From UBA6182 sp964479585 (lineage in GTDB: Bacteria > Bacillota_I > Bacilli_A > Erysipelotrichales > Erysipelotrichaceae), in the NCBI GenBank assembly GCA_964479585.1, contig CAYZMP010000008.1, positions 1-45,087 of the forward strand: a DNA stretch of 45,087 nucleotides, written 5' to 3'. This document shows, one piece after another, positions 33,401 through 41,716 of the stretch. Under the pieces are notes generated by a model. The model did no database searches, was not told the DNA's origin, and saw nothing but the letters and a program-made list of their open reading frames with translations. The stretch's first letter is position 1, and the number at the start of each line of letters is the position of its first letter. Made by a program: the position numbers and the translations under genes.

Positions 33401-33461
33401 TGTTTCGATTATATATAAAGAGCAAGACACAAAAAAATTATCCAAAAGTAACGAAGTGTGA
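30405..33461 (+). CDS. RND family multidrug efflux transporter (AcrB/SwrC-like)
   Basis: A 1018-residue proton-driven pump with the duplicated RND plan: one N-terminal TM, a large extracellular loop (PN/PC), a block of six TM helices, then the same again. The TM4 proton-relay motif reads SLGILVDNSIVVTEA: the first Asp is kept and the second (D408 of AcrB) is Asn, as in many homologues. The TM10 position of AcrB K940 is Asn here (GIVVNNGILLLE). SwrC/YerP of Bacillus is a Gram-positive precedent. It is last in the TetR-MFP-RND operon. Confidence 0.93.
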   Translation: MSKIVEKLIKFRHIVILSLVFFVLAGFVTYWIIPKQENPNTNLPAALITTIYPGATSSEVEEFVSKKIENKLVELPDIDMLSSYSYNSASIVVIMFDVRADPDQSITMVRQALQEIANDLPPLAYEPEIQADLDAVPQFILSLSNNDYNLSDLNEYAKNMANELLLINGVTKVDVVGQGIKEVVVDVNIDDLYLYKISIENIVQLLQAQNLTIPSGAIDYGNSKINVLTPATFQSLSDIENIVISGSTEQIGFVTLKDVASVSVATSYDRYYQHNDENAIFIVGYFNPNQNAVLIGNQVDRKLESLVEELPSDVTYDAMVLSYQDIDASINSFIRDLFFSVVLIVVIVMIGVQFQNAIVVSISLPLSIFATFIVMFLLNIEFHFISIAALIISLGILVDNSIVVTEAIQYRLNQDYSMNKAISVAIKETARPVFSSTLTTIVTFAILFFVPGVIGKTVATIPTVVITALLASYFVAMFIVPVLATFLLKKESVEKGKSYKKSFLRKAFEKGLEYGLKFPKRLIVMAIVLLIASAGLFFQLGMSFFPYSDKPMIYINVQSEQMNIDVTNNIIDQIIDELQQFEQVTDVYSASGGGLPKFFITTPLMTPSEDRGQLLLKVKPDDRYSTNEQLGFAIQQHLDETLINAKAEVKYLEYSMPSDAKLVFKVAGNDLDQMMAAVNKVTDILEQQQGTFYVRNDFVANQYEYKVNIDNDFLATTGILKYDVVKQINTALMGANASSLILDQNELDIKVKANINSLDELYRLPISSSITDSYLQLHQIADVDLSLSVPSIARQNRLRTITVLADVHPGYVAAVIENNVLKEIDQLSIDPSINVYAEGELKNIMDLVQNLGISALAAIIVIYMILLIQFVKFNKPLIILVSIPLSLTGVFLGLYLYNVDIQAMSLLGAVSLIGIVVNNGILLLEVIDEHIHEGFSLLDSIIYSVEIRYRPIILTTTTTAIGLIPLIVANDPMTAPMALVLFFGLISSTVLTLIIIPVLVSIIYKEQDTKKLSKSNEV

Positions 33462-33495
33462 TATTATTAATGAGTGAAAAAATAGAGGTGAAAAG

Positions 33496-35661
33496 ATGGC
33501 TAAGGAAAAATTTGCTTTGGATTTTGCCGGTCGTACCCTTGTGGTCGAAACAGGTGAATTAGCCAAGCAAGCCAGCGGATCAGTGTTGGTCCGTTATGAA
33601 GACACGGTTGTTTTAACAGCAGCAACCGCAAGTAAACAACCAAAAGATTTGGATTTCTTCCCACTTACGGTTGTATTTGAAGAAAAGCTGTATTCTGTAG
33701 GTAAAATACCTGGAGGATTTCTACGTCGTGAAGGAAGACCAAGTGAACATGCAACACTAACGTCACGTTTAATTGATCGTACATTACGTCCATTGTTTGA
33801 AGATGGCTTTAGAAATGAAGTTCAAGTAGTAAACATGGTATTATCTGCTGATAACAATTGCTCACCTGATATGACCGCGATGGTTGGATCATCCCTTGCT
33901 TTAGGAGTGAGTGATATTCCATTTAATGGTCCAATTGCTGGAGTAAATGTAGGGCGTGTTAATGGTGAGTACATCATTAATCCAACAATTGAGGAGTTAG
34001 AAAATTCTGATATTGATTTGGTTGTTGCTGGAACAAAAAATGCAATTAACATGGTTGAAGCAGGAGCGAAAGAAGTTTCAGAAGAAGACATGCTAGAAGC
34101 GATGCTTTTTGGACATGAGTTTATTAAGAAACTTTGTGAGTTTCAAGAAGAGATTATTGCTGCAGTTGGAAAAGAAAAGCGTGAAATCACATTATATAAA
34201 GTTAAAGAAGAACTTGAAAATGAAGTAAAAGCTGCCTATGAAAGTGATTTACGTAAAGCCGTGGCTATTAATGAAAAACTTGCTCGCTATGATGCAATTG
34301 AAGAAATTGAAAATGCTGCAATAGAATTTTACACTGAAAAATTCGAACAAGAAAAAGACAAAGATAAATTAGTCAAGCAAGTGAAAGATGTACTTAAATC
34401 GATTGTGTACGATGAAGTACGTCGTTTAATTACAATTGAAAAAATTCGACCTGATGGACGAAAAGGTGATGAGCTAAGAGCGCTTAATTCACAAATTGAT
34501 TTACTAAATCGTGTTCATGGAAGTGCGATGTTTACTCGTGGTGAAACACAAGTAATGTCAATCTGTACATTAGGTGCGATGGGGGATAATCAGATTATTG
34601 ATGATTTAACACTTGTTGAATACAAACGCTTTATGCATCATTACAACTTCCCATTATTTTCTGTTGGTGAAACAGGAAGAATTGGACCGGTTGGTCGTCG
34701 TGAAATTGGACATGGAGCTCTTGGAGAACGTGCTTTAGCACAAGTGTTACCAACCCAAGAAGAATTTCCTTATGCGATTCGATTAGTTGCGGAAGTATTG
34801 GAATCCAACGGTTCTACATCACAAGCATCCATTTGTGCAGGATCAATGGCACTAATGGCAGCTGGAGTTCCTATTAAAGCGCCGGTTGCAGGTATTGCTA
34901 TGGGTTTAGTAACTTATGGAGATCAATATCAAGTATTAACAGATATTCAAGGTATGGAAGATCATTTTGGTGACATGGACTTTAAAGTTGCAGGGACACC
35001 AAAAGGTATTACTGCGCTTCAAATGGACATTAAGATTGAAGGTTTAACCACTGAAATTTTAAAAGAAGCATTAGAACAAGCGAAAGTTGGTCGTGAGCAA
35101 ATTATGGAAAACATGCTTGCTACCATTGATACTGCTCGTCCAAATGTTGGTCAATATGCACCTAAGATCGCTCAACTACAAGTACCAGTTGATAAAATTA
35201 GAGACATTATTGGTCCTGGTGGAAAAATCATTAATCAAATTATCGCTGAATGTGATGATGTGAAAATTGATATTGAAGATGATGGTCGTGTGGTAATTTA
35301 TCATCAAGACTTAGCAGCCATTAAAAAAGCAAAAGCTCGTATTGAAGCAATCATAAAAACAGCTGAAATTGGTGAAATATATGATGCTAAAGTTGTACGA
35401 ATTGAGAAATTCGGTGCATTTGTACAATTATTTGAAGGTACTGATGGCTTGTTGCACGTATCAAAAATTGCTCATGAACGAGTTGAAAAACCAGAAGATG
35501 TACTGTCTTTAGGTGATATTGTAAAAGTTAAGGTTATTGACATCGATGATAAAGGTCGTGTAAATGTCTCGCGTAAAGATTTATTAGAACGACCAAAAAG
35601 ACCCGCACAAGATGGTAAAAACAAAACACCTAAATCAGAAGAAGATAAAGGTAAACACTAG
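33496..35661 (+). CDS. pnp: polyribonucleotide nucleotidyltransferase (PNPase)
   Basis: A 721-residue phosphorolytic 3'-5' exoribonuclease, part of the RNA degradosome. It has two RNase PH domains (N-terminal FALDFAGRTLVVETGELAKQ; the second from about 310, with RGETQVM and GHGALGERAL), a KH domain (VDKIRDIIGPGGKIINQI, about 573) and a C-terminal S1 domain (GAFVQLFEGTDGLLHVSKI), ending in a Lys/Pro-rich tail. GAGGTGAAAAG precedes the ATG. A weak TGATATTAT (33459-33467) may be its promoter. It is normally adjacent to rpsO. Confidence 0.97.
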   Translation: MAKEKFALDFAGRTLVVETGELAKQASGSVLVRYEDTVVLTAATASKQPKDLDFFPLTVVFEEKLYSVGKIPGGFLRREGRPSEHATLTSRLIDRTLRPLFEDGFRNEVQVVNMVLSADNNCSPDMTAMVGSSLALGVSDIPFNGPIAGVNVGRVNGEYIINPTIEELENSDIDLVVAGTKNAINMVEAGAKEVSEEDMLEAMLFGHEFIKKLCEFQEEIIAAVGKEKREITLYKVKEELENEVKAAYESDLRKAVAINEKLARYDAIEEIENAAIEFYTEKFEQEKDKDKLVKQVKDVLKSIVYDEVRRLITIEKIRPDGRKGDELRALNSQIDLLNRVHGSAMFTRGETQVMSICTLGAMGDNQIIDDLTLVEYKRFMHHYNFPLFSVGETGRIGPVGRREIGHGALGERALAQVLPTQEEFPYAIRLVAEVLESNGSTSQASICAGSMALMAAGVPIKAPVAGIAMGLVTYGDQYQVLTDIQGMEDHFGDMDFKVAGTPKGITALQMDIKIEGLTTEILKEALEQAKVGREQIMENMLATIDTARPNVGQYAPKIAQLQVPVDKIRDIIGPGGKIINQIIAECDDVKIDIEDDGRVVIYHQDLAAIKKAKARIEAIIKTAEIGEIYDAKVVRIEKFGAFVQLFEGTDGLLHVSKIAHERVEKPEDVLSLGDIVKVKVIDIDDKGRVNVSRKDLLERPKRPAQDGKNKTPKSEEDKGKH

Positions 35662-35681
35662 AAACGGGGAACCGTTTCTTT
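35660..35681 (+). terminator. weak intrinsic terminator after pnp
   Basis: A perfect 8-bp stem AGAAACGG/CCGTTTCT (35660-35667 with 35672-35679) with a GGAA loop, beginning in the pnp stop codon. The T tail is short (TTT then C), so read-through into pepV is likely. It may also protect the mRNA end. Confidence 0.55.
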
Positions 35682-35701
35682 CACTATAAAAGGAGAAAAC
35701 T

Positions 35702-37090
35702 ATGGATTTTAAACAATTGATGGAACGATATCGTGAAGATATGATTAAAGATTTGCAAGCATTAATTGCTATACCATCACTAAATGATATGACAAATGCT
35801 AGCACTAAAGCACCATTTGGTGAAGCAGTTAATGATGCACTAATATGGTTTTTAAATAAAGCAAAATCAGATGGATTTGATGTCGATAACGTCGATGGAT
35901 ATGCAGGTATTTGCTCATTTAATTCTGATGCTAAAGAAAGCATTGGTGTTTTAGGGCACTTAGACATCGTCCCTGTTGGAGAAGGGTGGTCTAAAGATCC
36001 TTTTGGTGGTGAAATTGAAGATGGCATTTTATATGGACGTGGTTCAGGGGATGATAAAGGACCAACAATTGCTGCATATTATGCGATGAAACTGTTAAAA
36101 TCATTTGATATTCAACCTAAAAAGAAAATTGAACTCATTGTTGGAACCGATGAAGAGACAGGCATGCGTTGTATGGAGTATTATAAAAATCATCGTATTA
36201 TTCCAAATGAAGGCTTTGTACCTGATGCTGCTTTTCCAGTTATTTATGGAGAAAAAGGTATTTTAAACATTGATTTAAATGGTGAAATGGATACGGTAAT
36301 CCATTCAATGCATGCTGGTGAGCGACCAAATATCGTGGTTGGAAAAGCATCAGTAACAATTACACAAATGCACAATCCAGAAAAATTGGATTATTATTGT
36401 CAAGCATTTAATGTAATTGCGGATGCAAAGATGGAAGGAGCTTACACAACGGTTACTTTTTATGGTAAGTATGCTCATGCATCAATGCCAGAAAAGGGTC
36501 TAAATGCAGCCTATCATGCTTTAAACTATGTAGGCACAACATACAATGACACATTAGCGCAAAACTTAGCTAAGCTAACAAAAGGTTATTTAGGAGAAGG
36601 ATTAAACATCATGCTTGATGGTGTTCATATGGGGTTTTTAACAGCTAATTTAGGGATTGTGTCCATTGAACAAAACAAGTATTCTGTTGTCGTGGATATT
36701 CGTTATCCTAATGATACAGATGGTGATACGTTAGTAGAAACCATAAAAAGCTCTGTAAAAGCAGTGAATGAAAAGATGGATGTACGGGTAATTGAAAATA
36801 AACCTCCACATTTTGTCGATCCTTCTTCAACACTTGTTACTACACTAACTCAAGTTTATCAAAAATATAGCAATGATACCTTTACACCAGCTTTAACAAT
36901 GGGTGGTGGTACGTATGCTCGTACGCTTCCTAATTTTGTGGCGTATGGTATGAATTTTATCAAGCATCCTTTACCAAGTCATGTAGGGGGACCACATGAA
37001 AAAGATGAAGGGATTTACTTAGAAGATTTATTTTTAGCAAGTGTTATTTATGCAGAAGCACTTTACAAGTTAGCGTATGAGAATTCGTAA
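35702..37090 (+). CDS. pepV: dipeptidase PepV-like (M20 metallopeptidase)
   Basis: A 462-residue dinuclear zinc peptidase that splits dipeptides in the cytoplasm. LGHLDIVPVGEGW holds H86 and D88; GRGSGDDKGP holds the bridging Asp; VGTDEETGM holds the catalytic Glu. The C-terminal ARTLPN and GMNF segments fit PepV. AAAGGAG precedes the ATG. It overlaps trmB by 14 nt. In Bacillus the homologue YtjP is also near trmB. Confidence 0.92.
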   Translation: MDFKQLMERYREDMIKDLQALIAIPSLNDMTNASTKAPFGEAVNDALIWFLNKAKSDGFDVDNVDGYAGICSFNSDAKESIGVLGHLDIVPVGEGWSKDPFGGEIEDGILYGRGSGDDKGPTIAAYYAMKLLKSFDIQPKKKIELIVGTDEETGMRCMEYYKNHRIIPNEGFVPDAAFPVIYGEKGILNIDLNGEMDTVIHSMHAGERPNIVVGKASVTITQMHNPEKLDYYCQAFNVIADAKMEGAYTTVTFYGKYAHASMPEKGLNAAYHALNYVGTTYNDTLAQNLAKLTKGYLGEGLNIMLDGVHMGFLTANLGIVSIEQNKYSVVVDIRYPNDTDGDTLVETIKSSVKAVNEKMDVRVIENKPPHFVDPSSTLVTTLTQVYQKYSNDTFTPALTMGGGTYARTLPNFVAYGMNFIKHPLPSHVGGPHEKDEGIYLEDLFLASVIYAEALYKLAYENS

Positions 37091-37727
37091 GAAAAAATGG
37101 GTTGAACCTTTCTTAGAAGAAGATCATGAACGCTATATTAAACAACCGGATCAATTAAAAGGACATTGGAAGCAGAAATACAACTTTAAAACGATGCATG
37201 TAGAAATCGGTGCGGGAAAAGGCGATTACTGGCTAAAAATGGCTGAAGCTTATCCTGATCACTTGTGGGTGGCTATTGAAAAAGAAGCTACCGTTGGGGC
37301 TGTGGCACTTCGAAAATCATATCAATACGATATTGATAATGCACTGCTTATTATTGCGGATGCTAAAGATGTGGATGCGTGGTTTGACGCTAATGAAATA
37401 GATGTGTTGCATTTAAACTTTAGTGATCCTTGGCCTAAAAAAGGTCATCGAAATCGTCGCTTAAGTTCTGATTCGTTTTTAAAAATGTATCACACACTTA
37501 TTCAAGAAAATGGAAGTATCATTATGAAAACGGATAATAAAACATTGTTTGAATATTCTTTGCTTACCTTTGCAAAACATCCGTATACTTTAGAAGATGT
37601 ATCCGTTAATTTTAGAGATGAACAGCATCAAAAAAACGATCAACCTTACGATGCTATTAGTGAATATGAGCAACGATTTATTGATTTAAATCAACCAATT
37701 TATCGAGCAACATGGAGGAAACAATGA
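37077..37727 (+). CDS. trmB: tRNA (guanine-N7-)-methyltransferase
   Basis: A 216-residue SAM-dependent enzyme making m7G46 in tRNA. The SAM site is VEIGAGKGDYW; the catalytic/tRNA motif is NFSDPWPKKGHRNRRL. The length is standard. It starts within pepV (14-nt overlap) and overlaps the M42 peptidase gene by 4 nt, so the three are one translated unit. Confidence 0.96.
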   Translation: MRIRKKKWVEPFLEEDHERYIKQPDQLKGHWKQKYNFKTMHVEIGAGKGDYWLKMAEAYPDHLWVAIEKEATVGAVALRKSYQYDIDNALLIIADAKDVDAWFDANEIDVLHLNFSDPWPKKGHRNRRLSSDSFLKMYHTLIQENGSIIMKTDNKTLFEYSLLTFAKHPYTLEDVSVNFRDEQHQKNDQPYDAISEYEQRFIDLNQPIYRATWRKQ

Positions 37728-38812
37728 GTCTACAAGAGAAATTATTGCAACATTTAAAACAATTAACTAGTATACCCGCAATACCTAATCATGAAGAAAA
37801 AGTAGCAACATACATGAAAGAGAATATGTTGGCGTATGCTGATGAGATTGTGGAAGATAATTTAGGTAGTGTCTTTGCACTTAAAAAAAGTAAAAACAAA
37901 GATGCACTAAAAGTTATGGTTGCTGGTCATATGGATGAAGTTGGTTTTGTTGTTAAAGATGTAAACAGTGCAGGTTCAATAAAGATTTCTCCTGCTGGTG
38001 GTTGGTGGTCACAAGTATTGATGGCTTCACCTATATCCCTTTATAACAAAGAAAACCGACGATTTAAAGGTGTCATTGGATCTATTCCACCACATTTACT
38101 TACTGAAGAAAAAAGAAAATCAGTGGTTGAAATAGAAGACTTGCTTGTTGATATTGGAGCTACTTCAAAAGAAGAAGTAGAGCAAATGAACATTGAAGTA
38201 GGGGATATGATTGTTTTAGATGGTGAGTTTGAAATGTTGGCTAACAACAAACGTATTATGGCAAAAGCCATTGACAATCGTTATGGTTGTGCAATGAGTA
38301 TTACACTTTTAGAAGCATTAAAAGACGTAGAGTTACCGTATGATTTATACATTGGTGCAACCGTGCAAGAAGAAGTAGGTTTGCGTGGTGCTCAAACTGC
38401 TTCTCACATGATAAATCCAGATGTTGCCGTTGTTTTTGATTGTTCTCCTGCCAATGATGCAGATGGCAACAAAACAGAATTAGGGCATTTAGGTAAAGGG
38501 GTTCTGTTGCGGTTTGTTGATCGTAGTATGATGCCAAATCGTTGTTTTTTAAACTTACTAAAATCAACATGTGAACAACATAAAATCCCTCATCAATATT
38601 ATTTATCATTGGGTGGAACCGATGCTGGATCGATACATAAAAACAACATTGGAGTCGCAACCTTAAGTTTGTGTGTATGTGCTCGTAATATTCATACCAA
38701 TCATTCTATATTGGATTTGAATGATTTAAACCATGCATATCAAGCTGCGTATCATTTGTTAAGTGAGTTAAGTAGCGATACTATCATTGATATGATAAAA
38801 TGTAATCAATAG
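37724..38812 (+). CDS. M42 family aminopeptidase (YtoP/glutamyl aminopeptidase-like)
   Basis: A 362-residue metallo-aminopeptidase with the M42 motifs AGHMDEVGFV (H69, D71), AIDNRYGCA, QEEVGLRGA and a C-terminal ARNIHTNHS metal His. Such enzymes form large tetrahedral complexes that trim peptides. The start is the ATG at 37724, which has GGAGG (37714-37718) upstream and an ATGA overlap with trmB; the ATG at 37712 has no ribosome site. The slot matches Bacillus ytoP, although glutamyl aminopeptidase PepA is equally possible. Confidence 0.88.
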   Translation: MSLQEKLLQHLKQLTSIPAIPNHEEKVATYMKENMLAYADEIVEDNLGSVFALKKSKNKDALKVMVAGHMDEVGFVVKDVNSAGSIKISPAGGWWSQVLMASPISLYNKENRRFKGVIGSIPPHLLTEEKRKSVVEIEDLLVDIGATSKEEVEQMNIEVGDMIVLDGEFEMLANNKRIMAKAIDNRYGCAMSITLLEALKDVELPYDLYIGATVQEEVGLRGAQTASHMINPDVAVVFDCSPANDADGNKTELGHLGKGVLLRFVDRSMMPNRCFLNLLKSTCEQHKIPHQYYLSLGGTDAGSIHKNNIGVATLSLCVCARNIHTNHSILDLNDLNHAYQAAYHLLSELSSDTIIDMIKCNQ

Positions 38813-38822
38813 GAGTGATACT

Positions 38823-39569
38823 ATGGCGAAAATCGTTTTAGTTTTCCTTGTTTTTCTTATGGGATGTAGCGTAGATGCTCAACAAGTATCCGAGAATCTA
38901 CAACTAAAAGTTGATGAGGCACTACAAGCTGAAACACCAAGTGTATTAAATGTAAATACACCTTATTATAGTTATTATTTACCACCCCATATGGGCATAC
39001 GGTTTTCTAATAAAATCGCAACTGTTTTTGTTTCTAATCAACACGAAATAGTGTTGCGAGTGGATGTTCCAACGATCATTATGCAGCGTTACTATCGAAG
39101 TGCTTTAGAAAACAACATGCAGACATTAAATTTTACAGATGAGTTTTTTACGTATATCACAACATTTACAAACCAAAACAAAGAGCTGCAAAATTTAGAC
39201 ATAAGCATTACACAACAACAAGAAAACTACGTCATATATTTACAAAGTAATCAGTTTGTTTTAACAAGTACGGTTAAGTTGGCTGATGTTCAACCAGTTT
39301 TATATGATATGTTGGTAATCTTACGTTCTGCTAAAGCAGATAAAAATGAGATTGTTTCGATATATTCAAACAAACAAGTTATTGACTATCGACAGCAAGT
39401 ACTTGAAATATTTGAGCAGGTTGCTCCATCAACTGGAACGTTAGCGGATATGAATCGACTTGTAACAGAAGGTGGAAGTTTTATTGATTTTCTAGAACCT
39501 GAGTTTGATGAGCCATTACAAGAACAACCACCAGTAATTGAAGAAGAAAATGAGGAAGAAGATGAATAA
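38823..39569 (+). CDS. putative lipoprotein of unknown function
   Basis: A 248-residue protein with a short signal and lipobox LMGC (C15). I do not recognise the family. The mature part is mixed alpha/beta with several hydrophobic strands (ATVFVSN, IVLRVDVPTII, YVIYLQS) and ends in a Pro/Glu-rich acidic tail (about 225-248). It starts 10 nt after the M42 gene behind AGGAGTGAT, and is followed within 20 nt by another acidic protein gene. Placement ahead of murC suggests an envelope role, but nothing specific can be said. Confidence 0.75.
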   Translation: MAKIVLVFLVFLMGCSVDAQQVSENLQLKVDEALQAETPSVLNVNTPYYSYYLPPHMGIRFSNKIATVFVSNQHEIVLRVDVPTIIMQRYYRSALENNMQTLNFTDEFFTYITTFTNQNKELQNLDISITQQQENYVIYLQSNQFVLTSTVKLADVQPVLYDMLVILRSAKADKNEIVSIYSNKQVIDYRQQVLEIFEQVAPSTGTLADMNRLVTEGGSFIDFLEPEFDEPLQEQPPVIEEENEEEDE

Positions 39570-39589
39570 TCATCACATGGAGATTCACT

Positions 39590-40243
39590 ATGTTTAAAAA
39601 ATTGATGTCGTTCCTTTTTGAGGAAGAAGAAATTGTTGAAGAAGTGCCTCAATATAAAGAAGATATAAGCAAAAAGAGGGAACCTTCTGATTTTAGAAAA
39701 CCACAAAATGAAACACCTGAGGTTACTTTAGAAGACCCTTTACAAGAAAAAGTGAAACCTAAATCAATTTTTGTTGACTCTGATGATGAAGTAAAACCAC
39801 AACCTACTTACAAAGCAAAAGAACCAGAGCATGTTAGTCAACCAATTAAACAAGTCGAAATTGACAAAAACAAAGCCTTAGAATATGAGTTTTCTTCTTC
39901 CATTAGTCCTATTTTTGGAAAGATGCCAGAAAAACAAAAAGAAGAAATGTTAATGCAACCAAAAATTATTTTTGAACAAGAAAATAGTGTCATTGGTACA
40001 GTTATTTCACCAATTTATGGTGTGAGAAAAAGAGCGAAAACAACAGCAAAAACTGAAAAAACGCCACCAGTCAATAAATCGATGAGTATTGAGGATATCT
40101 TAGGTGTAAGTGATGAATCCAATCAAAATACTCAACAACTAGAATTTGATAATCAATTGTTTGAAGATGAAAAACCCGTAGATAAAGAAAAACCAAAAGA
40201 AGAAGTGCTTATGCAGTTATTTGAAGAGGATGATGCTCAATGA
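39590..40243 (+). CDS. acidic, probably disordered protein with SPIFG/SPIYG motifs
   Basis: A 217-residue, charged, low-complexity protein beginning with a short hydrophobic/amphipathic helix (MFKKLMSFLF). It has no globular domain that I can see. Two short conserved-looking motifs stand out: SISPIFGKM (about 103-111) and VISPIYGVRKR (about 138-148). Near the C-terminus SMSIEDILGV (about 165) and EVLMQLFEED resemble docking peptides. It overlaps murC by 4 nt. In Bacillus the gene before murC is sftA, a DNA translocase whose N-terminal linker, from memory, has a similar SPIYG motif; this could be a stand-alone relic or adaptor. Function unknown. Confidence 0.78.
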   Translation: MFKKLMSFLFEEEEIVEEVPQYKEDISKKREPSDFRKPQNETPEVTLEDPLQEKVKPKSIFVDSDDEVKPQPTYKAKEPEHVSQPIKQVEIDKNKALEYEFSSSISPIFGKMPEKQKEEMLMQPKIIFEQENSVIGTVISPIYGVRKRAKTTAKTEKTPPVNKSMSIEDILGVSDESNQNTQQLEFDNQLFEDEKPVDKEKPKEEVLMQLFEEDDAQ

Positions 40244-41541
40244 TTTATTTTATCGGTATTAAAGGAGCAGGCATGGCATCATTGGCATGCATGTTGCACG
40301 ATATAGGTTATCAAGTAAGTGGAAGTGATATTGATAAACATATTTTTACTGAAGATGAACTTGTAAAAAGGGATATACCAATATATCCTTTTAATCATGT
40401 AAAACTTGAGGATAATTGGACTGTTGTTGTTGGTAATGCATTTTTAGATTCATTTGAAGAGGTAATTGCTGCACGAGCAAATCCAACGATCAAAGTAGTT
40501 CGATACCATGATTTTTTAGGGGATCTAATGAGCAAATACAAAAGTGTTGCTATTAGTGGCTCCCATGGTAAGACAACCACTACATCGATGATTGCATCCA
40601 TGCTTTCACCAACAAAAAAAGCAGGGTATTTAATTGGGGATGGTAATGGTGCACTTCATGAAGATGATGAATACTTTGTGTTTGAAGCATGCGAATATCG
40701 CAGACACTTTTTATCGTATTTTCCTGATATTGCCATTATTACCAATGTTGATTTGGATCATATTGATTATTTTAAGGATGAAAATGACTACCAATTGGCT
40801 TTTGAGCAATTTGTTAACAATGTAAAAGACACATTAATAGTATACGGAGATGATTTTAAATCACGGAGATTGTCAAGTGCTAAAAATACAATAACGTATG
40901 GATTAAACAACGACAATACTTTGTATGCCACCAACATCATTGCAAAAGAAAATGAAGTTTCATTTGATGTGATGTATCATCAACAGCTTTTAAAAAACAT
41001 CGTTCTTCCTTTTGTGGGAGAGCATATGATTTTAAATAGTTTGGCAAGTATTGCAGTTGGTTTACTACTGAATATGTCCATAAATGAGATTGAAGATGGA
41101 CTAGCAACATTTATGGGAGCAAAGCGACGTTTTGTCATTGAACATGTGCATGATAATGTGTTTGTGGATGATTATGCTCATCATCCAACCGAAATTAAAA
41201 TGACAGTACTAGCTGCAAAAACTCGTTTTCCAAACAGGAAAATTGTCGCCATATTTAAACCGCATCGTGTGTCACGTTTGTTTACATTTGCTAAGCCTTT
41301 TGCGGAAGCATTATCGCTTGCTGATCATGTAGCACTATGTGACTTTAATAGCATCGATGATTTTGAAGATGGATACGATATTGACATTCGATACTTGCAA
41401 AACATGATTGACAATAGCATTGTCGTAAGTGAAGATGATGCTGGAGCAAAGCAACTTGCAACACTATCACCAGCTGTGTACTTGTTTATGAGTTCAAAGG
41501 ACATTTATGTCTTATCCGATCATTTAAAGAGAATAGTATAA
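40240..41541 (+). CDS. murC: UDP-N-acetylmuramate--L-alanine ligase
   Basis: A 433-residue Mur ligase that adds the first amino acid to UDP-MurNAc. The N-terminal GIKGAGMASLACML (7-20) is the UDP-binding loop, the P-loop is GSHGKTTT (107-114), and YAHHPTEIK is a MurC hallmark in the C-terminal domain. The start overlaps the preceding gene (ATGA). It is followed by a terminator and the ytxG-ytxH-ccpA unit, as in Bacillus. Confidence 0.95.
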   Translation: MIYFIGIKGAGMASLACMLHDIGYQVSGSDIDKHIFTEDELVKRDIPIYPFNHVKLEDNWTVVVGNAFLDSFEEVIAARANPTIKVVRYHDFLGDLMSKYKSVAISGSHGKTTTTSMIASMLSPTKKAGYLIGDGNGALHEDDEYFVFEACEYRRHFLSYFPDIAIITNVDLDHIDYFKDENDYQLAFEQFVNNVKDTLIVYGDDFKSRRLSSAKNTITYGLNNDNTLYATNIIAKENEVSFDVMYHQQLLKNIVLPFVGEHMILNSLASIAVGLLLNMSINEIEDGLATFMGAKRRFVIEHVHDNVFVDDYAHHPTEIKMTVLAAKTRFPNRKIVAIFKPHRVSRLFTFAKPFAEALSLADHVALCDFNSIDDFEDGYDIDIRYLQNMIDNSIVVSEDDAGAKQLATLSPAVYLFMSSKDIYVLSDHLKRIV

Positions 41542-41554
41542 TCAGTTACTTTAC

Positions 41555-41580
41555 AAAGCGACATAAAGTGTCGTTTTTTT
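41555..41580 (+). terminator. intrinsic terminator of murC
   Basis: A 9-bp stem AAAGCGACA/TGTCGTTTT (41555-41563 with 41569-41577, one G-T pair), TAAAG loop, T run to 41580. The stretch 41581-41690 after it is AT-rich with no feature that I can recognise. Confidence 0.9.
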
Positions 41581-41695
41581 ATATTACTTAACACAAAGTA
41601 ACACATCGAATTTAAACCAGTACGAGTAGAAAAACACACGTTTTAAGCAAATAAAACGCAGTTTTAACGGTTTTTAAAATAAAGTTAGAGGATTA

Positions 41696-41710
41696 TTCAA
41701 AGCGCTATCA
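41696..41710 (+). promoter_or_regulatory. cre-like site upstream of ytxG-ytxH-ccpA
   Basis: TTCAAAGCGCTATCA fits the cre consensus WTGNAANCGNWNNCW at every fixed position except one (C for G at position 3). It lies just upstream of the operon promoter, which includes ccpA, so autoregulation is possible. Confidence 0.4.
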
Positions 41711-41716
41711 AAAATC

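Noticed and set aside
35635..36027. 130-codon reverse frame over pepV
   Set aside because: Ser/Pro-rich antisense shadow of a strong coding sequence with no ribosome site or promoter.
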